Source: Geothrix sp. (GTDB taxonomy: Bacteria > Acidobacteriota > Holophagae > Holophagales > Holophagaceae). Taken from it: a stretch of 64,000 nt of DNA. Below the pieces are notes generated by a model. That model was not told the origin of the DNA and did no database searches. It was given only the letters and a program-made list of their open reading frames with translations. Location: the NCBI GenBank assembly GCA_030681515.1, contig JAUXSE010000028.1:62001-126000 (forward strand), in the 5' to 3' direction. Positions 24,979 through 33,870 of this stretch are shown one piece after another. The translations under genes were made by a program, and so were the position numbers. Positions within the stretch are counted from its first letter, which is position 1. Each line of letters opens with the position of its first letter.

Positions 24979-26202
24979 TCAGCCCTTCTTTTCGTCCTTC
25001 TTCTTGCTCTTGTCCTCGTGGACGCGCTCGCCGCCCTTCAGGTCCCTGATCACGCGGAAGGGACCCGTGATGACGGTTTCGCCGCCCTTGAGGCCGTCGA
25101 GAACCTCCACGTTCAGGTCGCCCATGAGGCCCGTCTTGACCGGCGCGAATTGGGTCTTGCCTTCCTTGGTGAGGAGCCACACGCCCTCTTCATCCCTCGG
25201 GGCCCCGGCCTTGGGGGTCTCGCCCGGCTTGGGCTTGATCTCGCGGGTCACCAGGGACTGGATGGGGAGGGCCAAGGCCTGGTCGCGGCTGCCGGTGAAA
25301 ACATCCGCCTGGGCGGAGAGGCCGGGCTTGATGGTGAGGGGCGGATTCTTGATCCACACCTTCACCTTGAACTTGATGGCCTCGTTGGCGCTGAGCTTCA
25401 GGATGGGGCTGCCGCCCACTTCGGTGACCTGCCCCTGGAAGGTCTGGTTGGGGTAGGCGTCAATGCGCACCTGGGCCTCCTGGCCCAGCTTCACGCTGGG
25501 GATGGAAGCCTCGTCCACTTCCATCTCCGCCTCGACCTTGCTCATGTCGGAGATGGTGAGCAGGATGGTGCCCGCCTGGTTCTGGACGCCGATCACCGCG
25601 GTCTCGCCCAGCTCGATGCGGCGGGCGGTGACCACGCCATCCATGGGGGCCTTGATGGTGGATTTCGCCAGGTAGATGGTGGCGTCCCGCAGTCCCGCCC
25701 GGCTCTGCTCATAGCGGCGCTGGGAGGCCTGGGTACTGGATTCGGTGGTGGTGAGGGCGGTGCGGAGCTGCTCGAAATCGGCCTGGGAGATGATGCCGGC
25801 CTGGCGGTTGGCCTCGGCCCGGGCGAAGTCGCTCTTCGCCTGCTGAAGCCGCGCCTTGGCGGATTCCCAGTCCTTGGCCGAGGCTTCCGAGGCGGCGGCC
25901 TGGGCATCGGCGGTGGCCCTGGAACGGGCTGGATCAATTTCCATGAGGAAGGCGCCGGCCTTGACCGCATCGCCCTCCTTCACCGCCAGCTTGGTGACCT
26001 GGCCCATGACGTTGGCGGAGATGTCCACCTTCTTCACCGCCTGCACCTTGCCGTTGGCACTGACCTTCGACTGGAGGTTTTCCCGTCCCACCGTGGCCAC
26101 CTGCACGCCGATGCCCTTATCCTTCAGGCCGGCGAGGCTCAGCCCGCCGATCAGGAGGACGGTCAGGCCTCCGCCGAGGATCCACCACTGCTTCCGCTTC
26201 AT
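24979..26202 (-). CDS. MacA/HlyD-type periplasmic adaptor protein
   Basis: The 407-residue protein has an N-terminal membrane anchor (about 7-26), a lipoyl-like domain split around a coiled-coil hairpin (about 95-185, rich in alanine, glutamine and glutamate), and beta-barrel domains. It bridges an inner-membrane transporter to an outer-membrane channel. The lysine-rich tail (KSKKKDEKKG) is unusual. GGGGAGG precedes the ATG. It is first in an operon with two MacB-like permeases; no ATPase or TolC gene accompanies them. Confidence 0.9.
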   Translation of the reverse strand: MKRKQWWILGGGLTVLLIGGLSLAGLKDKGIGVQVATVGRENLQSKVSANGKVQAVKKVDISANVMGQVTKLAVKEGDAVKAGAFLMEIDPARSRATADAQAAASEASAKDWESAKARLQQAKSDFARAEANRQAGIISQADFEQLRTALTTTESSTQASQRRYEQSRAGLRDATIYLAKSTIKAPMDGVVTARRIELGETAVIGVQNQAGTILLTISDMSKVEAEMEVDEASIPSVKLGQEAQVRIDAYPNQTFQGQVTEVGGSPILKLSANEAIKFKVKVWIKNPPLTIKPGLSAQADVFTGSRDQALALPIQSLVTREIKPKPGETPKAGAPRDEEGVWLLTKEGKTQFAPVKTGLMGDLNVEVLDGLKGGETVITGPFRVIRDLKGGERVHEDKSKKKDEKKG

Positions 26203-26348
26203 GTCAAAGGCCTCCCCTGGGGGCTACAGGTTTCTATGTTTCGCCGCTGGGGCCAAGGGGTTTAGTGGGCGGGCTGGTCGTAAATAAAAAAAATTTTCAT
26301 TGACGATACTGAATTTAATTAGAAAATAATTCTATCTGGAGTTGCCCC
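26203..26348. promoter_or_regulatory. AT-rich divergent promoter region
   Basis: This gap between the divergent adaptor and TonB-receptor genes contains a markedly AT-rich block (26279-26335). A TTGACG at 26300-26305 with AT-rich hexamers 17-19 bases further on is a plausible sigma-70 promoter for the receptor. Confidence 0.45.
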
Positions 26349-28742
26349 TTGCCTCGAATCGCCCAGCCTTCTGCTCTGGCCATCCTTCTGGCCGCAGGTC
26401 CCATCATGGCCGCCATCGCGAGCAGTGGTGTCGTCACGGGCCGGGTGGCCGATGATCAGGGACGGCCGGTGGCGGGGGCCACCCTGATCCTGTCGAACCC
26501 CGTCTCCGGATACCGCCAGAGGGTCCGCAGCGATGCCAAGGGATCCTTCACCTTCCAGAATGTCCCCTTCAATGCCTACCACCTGGATACCCAGGCCGCG
26601 GGGTTGCGGCCCGGCCACCTGGATGTGGATGTCCACAGCCAGCTGCCCCTGGTGGTGCCCGTGACCCTGAAGCCCGAGGGCGCGGTGGTGGTGGTCGAGG
26701 AGAACCTGCGCCTGGTGGAGGACCATCCCTCCACCCACCTGGACATTGACAAGAGCACCATCGAGCGCACCCCGGCGGCCGTCCAGAGCCGCGCCATGGA
26801 GAGCATCCTGCTCGCCACGCCGGGCTTCATCGCCGACGAGAACGGGCGCTTCCATTTCCGGGGCAGCCACGGCCAGATGACCTACGTGGTGGACGGCATC
26901 CCGGTGTCCGATCAGATGCATGCCACCTTCAGCAACAGCCTGGATCCCTCCCAGGTGGAAAGCCTGGAGGTCATCACCGGCGGCATCTCGGCGGAGTACG
27001 GCGGCAAGCCCGTGGTGGTGGTGAACATCACCACCAGGTCGGGCCTGGGCACGCCGGATGGATTCGAAGGCGAAGCCTCCTTCGGTGTGGCCCGGTTCAA
27101 CACTGCCGAAGCAGGCTTCAACGCGCGGGGCGGGAAGGACGCCTTCGGCTGGTTCGTGAGCGGCGCCGCCAGCGAAAGCGACCGTTTCCTGGATCCCGTC
27201 ACCTTCGAGAACCTGCACAACCACGGGAAGACGGGCCGGATCTTCTCGAGGTTCGACTGGATCCTGGGCAGCCAGGACACGATCCGATTCTCCCTTTCCG
27301 GCGGGCGCACGGACCGCGAGGTGGCGAACCTGGCCTCCCAGCAGGCCCGCGGCCAGGATCAGCGGGCGGCCACGTCGGACGTCAATGCGAGCCTGGCCTG
27401 GGCGCACCTCTTCAGCGCCAGCCAGAGCCTCGACGCGTCGGTGTTCTTCCGCACCTCGCGGGCGGAGCTGAAGCCCAGCGAGGCGCTGGCGGACGGCTTC
27501 ACGGCGGGCGGCCATCGCGACTTCCCCTACTGGGCGGAGCAGGACCGCACCCTGGACAACCTGGGCGTCCAGGTGTCATTCACCCAACAGTGGGGCCGGG
27601 GAAACCTGCTGAAGGCAGGGGTCCAGCGCATCGCCTTTCCCATCCACGAGCGGTTCAGCTTCGCCATCACGGACGACACCCTGGTGGCCGATCCGGCGGA
27701 CCCGCTGTATCCGTACTCGCCTTCCGGCGGCGGGAATCTGTTCCGCTTCGACGCGCGGCTCCGGCCCACGCTCACCTCGGCCTTCGTCCAGAACGATATC
27801 CATCTGGGCGCCTTCTTCCTGGCCCTGGGCCTGCGCCACGACGCCTACACCGTGGCGGATATCTCCGACAACCTGCTCCAGCCACGCCTGGGCCTCAGCT
27901 ACCGCGTGGACGCCACGGGCACGGTGCTGCGCGCCAGCTACGACCGCCTGATGATCCTGCGGGAACACGAGAACCTGGCCCTGTCCCTGTCCCAGCAGGC
28001 CTGGGATCTCGGTCCCAACGCGGGCACGCCCCGGCAGCCCCTCCGGCCCGAGCGCCAGCACTCGTACAGCTACGGCATCGAGCAGCAGCTGGGCAAGGCC
28101 GGGCGCCTCATGATCGAGTACTGGGAGAAGCAGAGCCGCAACGCCGGGGACAGCGCCCAGTTCCTGAATACCGGCGTGCTGTTTCCCGTGGGGGCGGATC
28201 GCGGCATCTTCCGCGGCATGAACCTGCGCCTGGATCTGGTGCCCGTGAACGGCTGGTCGGCCACCCTGAGCCTGGGCCGCACCCGGGCCATCTTCCAGGC
28301 CCCCCTGGTGGGCGGGCTTCAGCTGGAAGCGCCCGAGGCCGCGCCCGGCGAGCGGTTCCTCATTGACCACGACCAGAAGCTGAGCGCCCAGCTGGGCCTG
28401 CGTTTCGAGCGCGGGGGCTTCAATGCCCAGCTCATCGGCCGCTACGATTCGGGCCTGGTGGCGGCGGATCCCGCGGGGGCCGCCGGGAACCCGGACTACG
28501 CATTCGGCGTGCCCTATGTGCGCCTGGATTCCGAAGGGACCTGGCGCATCCAGCCCCGCACCACCTGGAACCTGAGCCTGGGCCAGGAATGGAGCCTGTC
28601 CGGGCGGCGGCGCCTAGCCCTGGGCCTGGACCTGCTGAACGCCACGGACGAGAAGGGCCTCTACAACTTCCTGAGCGTATTCGGCGGCACCCATGTGATC
28701 CCGCCGCGCACCCTGGCGGCGCGGGTGAAGTGGAAGTTCTGA
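26349..28742 (+). CDS. TonB-dependent receptor with carboxypeptidase-like N-terminal domain
   Basis: The 797-residue outer-membrane protein has a signal peptide (about 1-22), a carboxypeptidase-regulatory-like Ig domain (about 27-105; GRVADDQGRPVAGATL), a plug domain (about 115-235; YVVDGIPVSDQ, EVITGGISAEYGG) and a 22-strand barrel ending in VKWKF with the aromatic terminal residue needed for assembly. Such receptors import large or scarce ligands using TonB energy. The substrate is not evident. The start is a TTG at 26349 with GGAG upstream. It ends four bases from the stop of a convergent outer-membrane protein gene. Confidence 0.92.
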   Translation: MPRIAQPSALAILLAAGPIMAAIASSGVVTGRVADDQGRPVAGATLILSNPVSGYRQRVRSDAKGSFTFQNVPFNAYHLDTQAAGLRPGHLDVDVHSQLPLVVPVTLKPEGAVVVVEENLRLVEDHPSTHLDIDKSTIERTPAAVQSRAMESILLATPGFIADENGRFHFRGSHGQMTYVVDGIPVSDQMHATFSNSLDPSQVESLEVITGGISAEYGGKPVVVVNITTRSGLGTPDGFEGEASFGVARFNTAEAGFNARGGKDAFGWFVSGAASESDRFLDPVTFENLHNHGKTGRIFSRFDWILGSQDTIRFSLSGGRTDREVANLASQQARGQDQRAATSDVNASLAWAHLFSASQSLDASVFFRTSRAELKPSEALADGFTAGGHRDFPYWAEQDRTLDNLGVQVSFTQQWGRGNLLKAGVQRIAFPIHERFSFAITDDTLVADPADPLYPYSPSGGGNLFRFDARLRPTLTSAFVQNDIHLGAFFLALGLRHDAYTVADISDNLLQPRLGLSYRVDATGTVLRASYDRLMILREHENLALSLSQQAWDLGPNAGTPRQPLRPERQHSYSYGIEQQLGKAGRLMIEYWEKQSRNAGDSAQFLNTGVLFPVGADRGIFRGMNLRLDLVPVNGWSATLSLGRTRAIFQAPLVGGLQLEAPEAAPGERFLIDHDQKLSAQLGLRFERGGFNAQLIGRYDSGLVAADPAGAAGNPDYAFGVPYVRLDSEGTWRIQPRTTWNLSLGQEWSLSGRRRLALGLDLLNATDEKGLYNFLSVFGGTHVIPPRTLAARVKWKF

Positions 28743-28746
28743 GCGG

Positions 28747-29574
28747 CTACTTCAGGAAGGGATGCTCCAGGCTGAGGTAGAGGAAGATGGCCGTCTCACC
28801 GCGGCTGGGGCCCACGCCGATGGGGATGGCGAGTCCGGGCACGATCTGAAGCCCGCCGGGGAAGGTCCAGGCCCCGCGCAGGCCCGGCGAGATGAAGGCG
28901 CTCTGGGTGGGCTGGCGCAGGCCCGGGCCGGCCACGATATCGCCGCTGGTGTAGGCGAATTCCACCAGGAGGTTCAGGTCCTGGCGGGCCAGCCATACGA
29001 GGCTCTGGCAAATGTTGGTGGTGCCGATGTCGGCGCAGTTGCCGAGCAGATCCTTGGCGTGGGGTGTGTGGGTGTAGCCCAGATTCATGTGCGTGACGAA
29101 GGCATCGCCCAGCGCCACGCTGAGTGGCAGGTTCACCTGGATTCCGAGGTTGCCGTTGCCGCGGCCCGCGTTGTGATTGCCCGTGGGCAGGAGCAGGGAG
29201 AGGCGCGGCGCGAAGGCCACCACCGACGCGCCATCCCCGAGGGCCTGGTACCGGTAGTTCAGCGCCAGATCCCCTAGGCCGCGGCGCCCTCCATCCGGAG
29301 AGGAGGCCAGCCGCTGCACCGGCGCGGTGAGACTCACCTGATGGCGCTGGCCGCCCCAGGGCCATTCCTCGGTGAAGGTGTAGACCCAGTCCCCGCTGCG
29401 CTGGAGGCGCGAGAAGGTCTGGATGTGCTGGATGACGCCCGCTTCCTGGTTGTAGGCCTCCTCGAGGAGGAAGGAGTTGTCCTGGATGGGGAGGGGGCGG
29501 GCGGGTTCCTGGGCGCCCAGGGGGACTCCCAGGACCAGGAGGAAGCAGAGGGGGAAGGGCGGGAAGCAGTTCAT
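28747..29574 (-). CDS. Outer-membrane transport-like protein (Phenol_MetA_deg-like family)
   Basis: The product is 275 residues with a signal peptide (about 1-22, ending VPLGAQ) and repeated amphipathic beta-strands with aromatic ends, closing in FLYLSLEHPFLK. The pattern LSLLLPTGN..G.GNGNLGIQVNLPLSV resembles the family annotated as putative MetA-pathway or transporter outer-membrane proteins. Such genes often lie beside metal RND systems, as here. Start choice is uncertain: ATG at 29574 places a Fur-like palindrome just upstream, ATG at 29595 places it inside the gene. Confidence 0.75.
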   Translation of the reverse strand: MNCFPPFPLCFLLVLGVPLGAQEPARPLPIQDNSFLLEEAYNQEAGVIQHIQTFSRLQRSGDWVYTFTEEWPWGGQRHQVSLTAPVQRLASSPDGGRRGLGDLALNYRYQALGDGASVVAFAPRLSLLLPTGNHNAGRGNGNLGIQVNLPLSVALGDAFVTHMNLGYTHTPHAKDLLGNCADIGTTNICQSLVWLARQDLNLLVEFAYTSGDIVAGPGLRQPTQSAFISPGLRGAWTFPGGLQIVPGLAIPIGVGPSRGETAIFLYLSLEHPFLK

Positions 29575-29579
29575 GGAAC

Positions 29580-29594
29580 TGATTCTCAGTATCA
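29580..29594. promoter_or_regulatory. Fur/Zur-like 7-1-7 palindrome
   Basis: TGATTCT-C-AGTATCA (read here on the plus strand) matches the TGATAAT-N-ATTATCA iron-regulator consensus at 11 of 14 positions. It lies directly before the 29574 start of the outer-membrane protein gene. Confidence 0.4.
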
Positions 29595-29610
29595 TTTAGC
29601 TTCAACACAA

Positions 29611-29657
29611 CCCCCTCACTCCGGGACGTGACGGGGGTCACTCCCGGAGTGAGGGGG
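29611..29657 (-). terminator. Strong terminator-like hairpin after the Czc-type operon
   Basis: CCCCCTCACTCCGGGA (29611-29626) and its exact complement (29642-29657) make a 16-bp stem with a 15-base loop that can itself pair. On the minus strand it follows the RND pump stop and leads into a TTGTGTT stretch. Confidence 0.7.
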
Positions 29658-29672
29658 GGTACTCCAGCGGGT

Positions 29673-32600
29673 TCAGGGGGTGCCGTGCGTCAGTCCCCGG
29701 CGCTTGCCCATCCACTCATAGAAGCCGGGGAGGACCAGCAGGGTGAACAGGGTGGAGGTGACGAGTCCGCCGATCATCACGATGGCCAGGGGCCGCTCCA
29801 GCTCGCTGCCGCCGAACCCGAGCATCATGGGCAGGAGGCCCAGGATGGCGGCGCCGGCGGTCATCAGCTTGGGACGCACGCGGCCCAGACTGGCCTCCAG
29901 CACGGACTGCCTGAGCGACAGGCCCGAGGCGTAGAGCTCCTTGGTCTGCGTGATGAGCACCAGGCTGTTCTGCACGGCCACGCCGAAGAGGCCGATCATG
30001 CCGACGATGGAACTGACGTTCCAGGTCTCGCCCGCCAGCCAGAGGCTGAACAGCCCGCCCGCGAAGGCATTGGGCAGGGTGGCCAGCACGACCACCACCT
30101 CCCACCACCGGTTGAGGGCCACATAGAGCAGGCCCACCACGATGCCCAGGGCGACGGCGATGGCGATGAGGAGGCGCTGCTGGGTTTCGCGGGCCTCCTC
30201 GATCTTGCCGCCCAGCTTCACGATGGTGCCCTTGGGCAGCGCGTACGAGGCCAGGAGGGCGTCCACCTGCTTGGCCGCACCACCGAGGTCGCCCTCGGTG
30301 CGAAGGTTCAGGGCCAGGCGCCGCTGGGCGGATTCCCGGCGGATCATGCTGGGCGTGGTGGATTCCTCGAAACGCACCACCTGGCCCAGCTCCAGCACCC
30401 GGCCATCGTCCAGCACCAGGGGCAGACGCTGGAGCCGCTCAGGCGTGACCTCGCCGGCGATCTGGAACTTCACCACCCGTCCGATGCGCTGGGGGCCATC
30501 GTAGCGGGGGGAGACCTCGATGCCCTGGAGCGCCGCCTGCAGCGTCTTGAGCAGGAGGGGCCTCGGCACGCCGAGCTGGCGGAGGGCGAGATCGTCCACC
30601 TTCACCTGCCACTTGGGAAGGGGGCCCCCGGTATCCGGCGTGACGGACCTGATCCCCGGCAGTTCGGACAGCTTCTTCCGCAGATCGGGCTCGATGGCCT
30701 CCAGGGCCGCCATGTCCGGATTGAAGAGTTTCACCTGCAGATCGGCGGGGGTGCCGCCGAGGCCTTCGGAGATCTTCATGTTCATGGGGGTGGTCAGTTC
30801 CACGGGGTAGGGCATCTCCTCCGCGAGGGCGCCCAGGGCCGCCTCGACCTTCTTGGGATTCGCGCCCTTCTCCAGCAGCACGAGGATATCGCTGGAATAG
30901 TGCGGCATCGGGTCCTCGGTGGCATCGCCCCGTCCCGTGCGGCGGTAGTAGTCCTTCACGCCGGGCACCTGCCGGATGCGCCGGCCGAGGATCTTGTTGC
31001 CCTGGTCGACCGCTTCGAGGCTGGTTTCCGCAGGGAAGTTGGGCGTGAGGATGTAGGCGCCTTCATCCAGGCTCGGCAGGAAGTTGCTGCCCAGGCCCAG
31101 GGCCAGCACGACGCTGGCGGCGGTGATCGTGGCGGCCACGGCCAGCAGCTTGGCGCCGTGGCTCAGGGCCCAGGTCAAGGCGGGGCGGTAGACCTCCTTC
31201 AACCGGGTGACGAAGCGGGGCTCCTCCAGCACGGTATCCGGGGGCAGGAACCGCTCCACCAGCGTGGGCACCAGGGTGAAGCTCAGGATGAGGCTGAGCG
31301 TCATGGCGGATCCCACGGCCACGGCCAGGGGCGCGTACAGCTTTCCCGCCACGCCGCCGATGGCCAGCAGCGGAATGAACACCGCGAGAATCACCAGCAC
31401 GGCGATGAGGATGGGGATGCCCACCTCGGCGGCGGCGGCCACGAGGGTGGCACGGCGGGAGGCGGGGTCGGAGCTGTGGGCCTGGTGCAGCCGGTGGGTG
31501 AGGTTCTCCACCATGATGACGCCCGCATCCACCAGCAGGCCCACGGAGATGGCGAGGCCGCCGAGGGTGAGCGCGTTCAGGCCCAGGCCCATGAGCCGGA
31601 GGGGGATCGCCGCGCCGAGGGTGGCCAGGGGCAGGAGGATGATGACGATCAGCGCCGCGCGCAGGTTGCCCAGCAGCACCACGAGCACCAGGCCCACGAA
31701 AGCGCCGCCGATCAGCAGCGCCAGGGTGACGCCGCTGAGGGCATGGCTCACGAACGCGCCCTGGTCGTAGAACATCTCCAGCTTCATGCCTTCGGGCAGG
31801 CCCTTCCGGAGCTCCGGCAGGGCTTCGCGCACGGCCCGGGCGGTGCTGAGGGCCTCGGCCGTGGGCTGCTTCACCACCCGGAGCGACACGGACTCGGCGC
31901 CCCGGTAGGTGGACAGGCCGCGGCGGAAGCCCGAGCCCTCCCGCACATCCGCCACCTCGCCCAGGAACACGGTGCCGCGCTGGGTCTGGATGGGCAGCTT
32001 CCGGAGCTCGTCGGGCGTGGGCGCGGCACTGCCCAGGGTGACGAACCAGCCCTTGTCCTGCAGTTCGAGGATGCCGGCGCCGCCGTCCTGATCGCTGCCC
32101 TCCAGGGCCTCCATGGCCCTTCCGAGGGGAACGCCCAGCAGGCGCATGCGGTCGGGCCGGAGCAGCACCTGGATCTGTCTCGCCTCGCCGCCCAGGGCCT
32201 CCACCCGCGCCACGCCGGACACGGCCTGGAGCCGGGGGACGATCACCTTCACGGCCTGGTCCCGGAGGGCCACCGGGCCCACCGCGGGCCCGATGAGCAC
32301 GAGCTCCTGGATCTCCTGCAGGCGGCCCGCGGCGCTGGTCACCAGGGGGGACTGGGTGCCGGGGGGGAAGCCGCCCATGATGGCCGACAGCCGCTCGCCC
32401 ACCAGCTGGCGGGAGCGCCAGGGATCGGTGCCATCCTCGAAGGCGATGATCACCTGCACCAGGCCGGCCTGAACCGTGCTGATCACGCGCTTGACGCCCG
32501 GCAGGCCGCCCAGGGCTTGTTCCAGCGGCTGGGCCACGGCCAGCTCCAGTTCCGCCGCGGAACGCCCGGGGCTCTGGATGAGCAGCTGGAGCGAAGGCAG

Positions 32601-32750
32601 GGACAGATCCGGGATCAGGTCGCGCTTGAGGCTGAGGAAGGTGAGCGTCCCGGTGAAGGCCAGCAGCAGGGTGGCCCCGAGAACCAGGCCCCGCTTGGGC
32701 AGGAGCCAGGTGAACCAGCGCGTCAGCAGGGAAGGCTTGCCGCTACTCAT
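29673..32750 (-). CDS. RND efflux pump, heavy-metal efflux (CzcA/CusA-like) family
   Basis: The 1025-residue inner-membrane protein has 12 membrane helices in two halves, each with a large periplasmic loop, the RND layout. Helix 4 carries ISVGLLVDAGVIMVEN, matching the heavy-metal-efflux signature with its proton-relay aspartate. The porter region lacks the methionine clusters seen in the Cus-type pump later in the window, so a divalent cation or a different substrate is more likely than copper. It overlaps the adaptor gene by eight bases and is the last gene of a TolC-adaptor-pump operon. Confidence 0.92.
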   Translation of the reverse strand: MSSGKPSLLTRWFTWLLPKRGLVLGATLLLAFTGTLTFLSLKRDLIPDLSLPSLQLLIQSPGRSAAELELAVAQPLEQALGGLPGVKRVISTVQAGLVQVIIAFEDGTDPWRSRQLVGERLSAIMGGFPPGTQSPLVTSAAGRLQEIQELVLIGPAVGPVALRDQAVKVIVPRLQAVSGVARVEALGGEARQIQVLLRPDRMRLLGVPLGRAMEALEGSDQDGGAGILELQDKGWFVTLGSAAPTPDELRKLPIQTQRGTVFLGEVADVREGSGFRRGLSTYRGAESVSLRVVKQPTAEALSTARAVREALPELRKGLPEGMKLEMFYDQGAFVSHALSGVTLALLIGGAFVGLVLVVLLGNLRAALIVIILLPLATLGAAIPLRLMGLGLNALTLGGLAISVGLLVDAGVIMVENLTHRLHQAHSSDPASRRATLVAAAAEVGIPILIAVLVILAVFIPLLAIGGVAGKLYAPLAVAVGSAMTLSLILSFTLVPTLVERFLPPDTVLEEPRFVTRLKEVYRPALTWALSHGAKLLAVAATITAASVVLALGLGSNFLPSLDEGAYILTPNFPAETSLEAVDQGNKILGRRIRQVPGVKDYYRRTGRGDATEDPMPHYSSDILVLLEKGANPKKVEAALGALAEEMPYPVELTTPMNMKISEGLGGTPADLQVKLFNPDMAALEAIEPDLRKKLSELPGIRSVTPDTGGPLPKWQVKVDDLALRQLGVPRPLLLKTLQAALQGIEVSPRYDGPQRIGRVVKFQIAGEVTPERLQRLPLVLDDGRVLELGQVVRFEESTTPSMIRRESAQRRLALNLRTEGDLGGAAKQVDALLASYALPKGTIVKLGGKIEEARETQQRLLIAIAVALGIVVGLLYVALNRWWEVVVVLATLPNAFAGGLFSLWLAGETWNVSSIVGMIGLFGVAVQNSLVLITQTKELYASGLSLRQSVLEASLGRVRPKLMTAGAAILGLLPMMLGFGGSELERPLAIVMIGGLVTSTLFTLLVLPGFYEWMGKRRGLTHGTP

Positions 32751-33870
32751 CGCCGCCTCCCGACTTGAGGCGCATCAGCTTGGACTTGAGCAGGTAGGCG
32801 CCTTCCGTGAAGACCTTCCCGCCGGCGGGCAGGCCATCGAGCACCAGGGTGTCGCGGGCCACGTCGGGCCCCCGCTTGACGGGGCGGAAGCGGGCGAGGT
32901 CGCCCTCCTTGAGGAACACGCCCCAGACGCCGTCAATCTGCTGAAGGGCCGAAGAGGGCACCAGGACGCCCTGTCCCACGGGCACCTGCACCTCCAGGGG
33001 CGTGCCGGGCAGGGGAAGGGGCGCGCCGGACAGGCGCATCCGGTAGGTCAGGCGGCGGGTCATGTCGCCCATGGTCGAGGGGAGGCCCACGATCTCGCCC
33101 CGCCAGGTGCGGCCTTCATCGCGGACGACCGCGCGGCTGCCGAGCTTCCATGCGCCGGGGGCCGGGGGGGGGAGTTCCACCAGCGCCAGGGAGGCCGAGG
33201 CGGCCTGGAAGGTCCCCAGTTCCTCATTCATGGCCACGCCCTGGCCCAGCTGGGCCTTCCAGGCGGACACGGTCCCGGCGCTGGGGGCGCGGAGCACGAA
33301 GGTGCCGTCGGCCTGCTCGGGGGCCACGCCCCGGGCCTGGAGGGAGATGCGGGCGGATTCCGCCTCGGCGCTGGCGCTGGCCTGTTCCGCCTCGGCCAGG
33401 TCCAGGTCCCTCCGGGCCCCGGCCTGGGCCGCCGCGAGGCGCTGTTCCCGGGCCAGGTCCGCCTGGGTGCGCTTGAGGCGGGCCTGGGCGGTGAGCCATT
33501 TCGACTTGAGATCGGCCAGTTCCGGACTGCGGAGCGTGAGCAGCTGCGCGCCCTTGGCGACGGGGCGGCCCGGCGCGGCCGGGGCGGTGGCGACGATGCC
33601 ACTCACCGGGGCCGTGAGGATGGCCCGGGCGGATTCATCCCCGGCAGCCTCGGCGGGGAACCAGACCTGGAGGGTCGCGGACGCGGGAACATCCACGGTG
33701 TGCAGGCCTTCCTGGATGCTCTTCAGGGGCACGGCGCCCCCATCGGGCAACTGGGCCTGGGTTTTCGGGGCTTCGGCCGGGGGCTCGGACTTGCAGGCCT
33801 GGAGGCCCAGGAGGGCTCCGGCCGCCAGGAGGATGGGCAGCGCGGCAGGGTGAAGGCGGAAGGGGGTCAT
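32743..33870 (-). CDS. Periplasmic adaptor lipoprotein of the Czc-type system
   Basis: The 375-residue protein begins with a lipoprotein signal peptide and lipobox (LGLQAC at about 21-26), then a barrel-sandwich domain (PVSGIVATAPAAPGRPVAKGAQL), a helical hairpin (about 115-180) and beta-barrel domains. It links the RND pump to the outer-membrane channel. It overlaps the channel gene by four bases (ATGA) and the pump gene by eight, so the three are translationally coupled. Confidence 0.9.
   Translation of the reverse strand: MTPFRLHPAALPILLAAGALLGLQACKSEPPAEAPKTQAQLPDGGAVPLKSIQEGLHTVDVPASATLQVWFPAEAAGDESARAILTAPVSGIVATAPAAPGRPVAKGAQLLTLRSPELADLKSKWLTAQARLKRTQADLAREQRLAAAQAGARRDLDLAEAEQASASAEAESARISLQARGVAPEQADGTFVLRAPSAGTVSAWKAQLGQGVAMNEELGTFQAASASLALVELPPPAPGAWKLGSRAVVRDEGRTWRGEIVGLPSTMGDMTRRLTYRMRLSGAPLPLPGTPLEVQVPVGQGVLVPSSALQQIDGVWGVFLKEGDLARFRPVKRGPDVARDTLVLDGLPAGGKVFTEGAYLLKSKLMRLKSGGGDE

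Noticed and set aside
29673-32750. Drug-type (HAE) RND pump
   Set aside because: The helix-4 signature and the three-gene order fit the heavy-metal efflux family better, although the metal is not determined.
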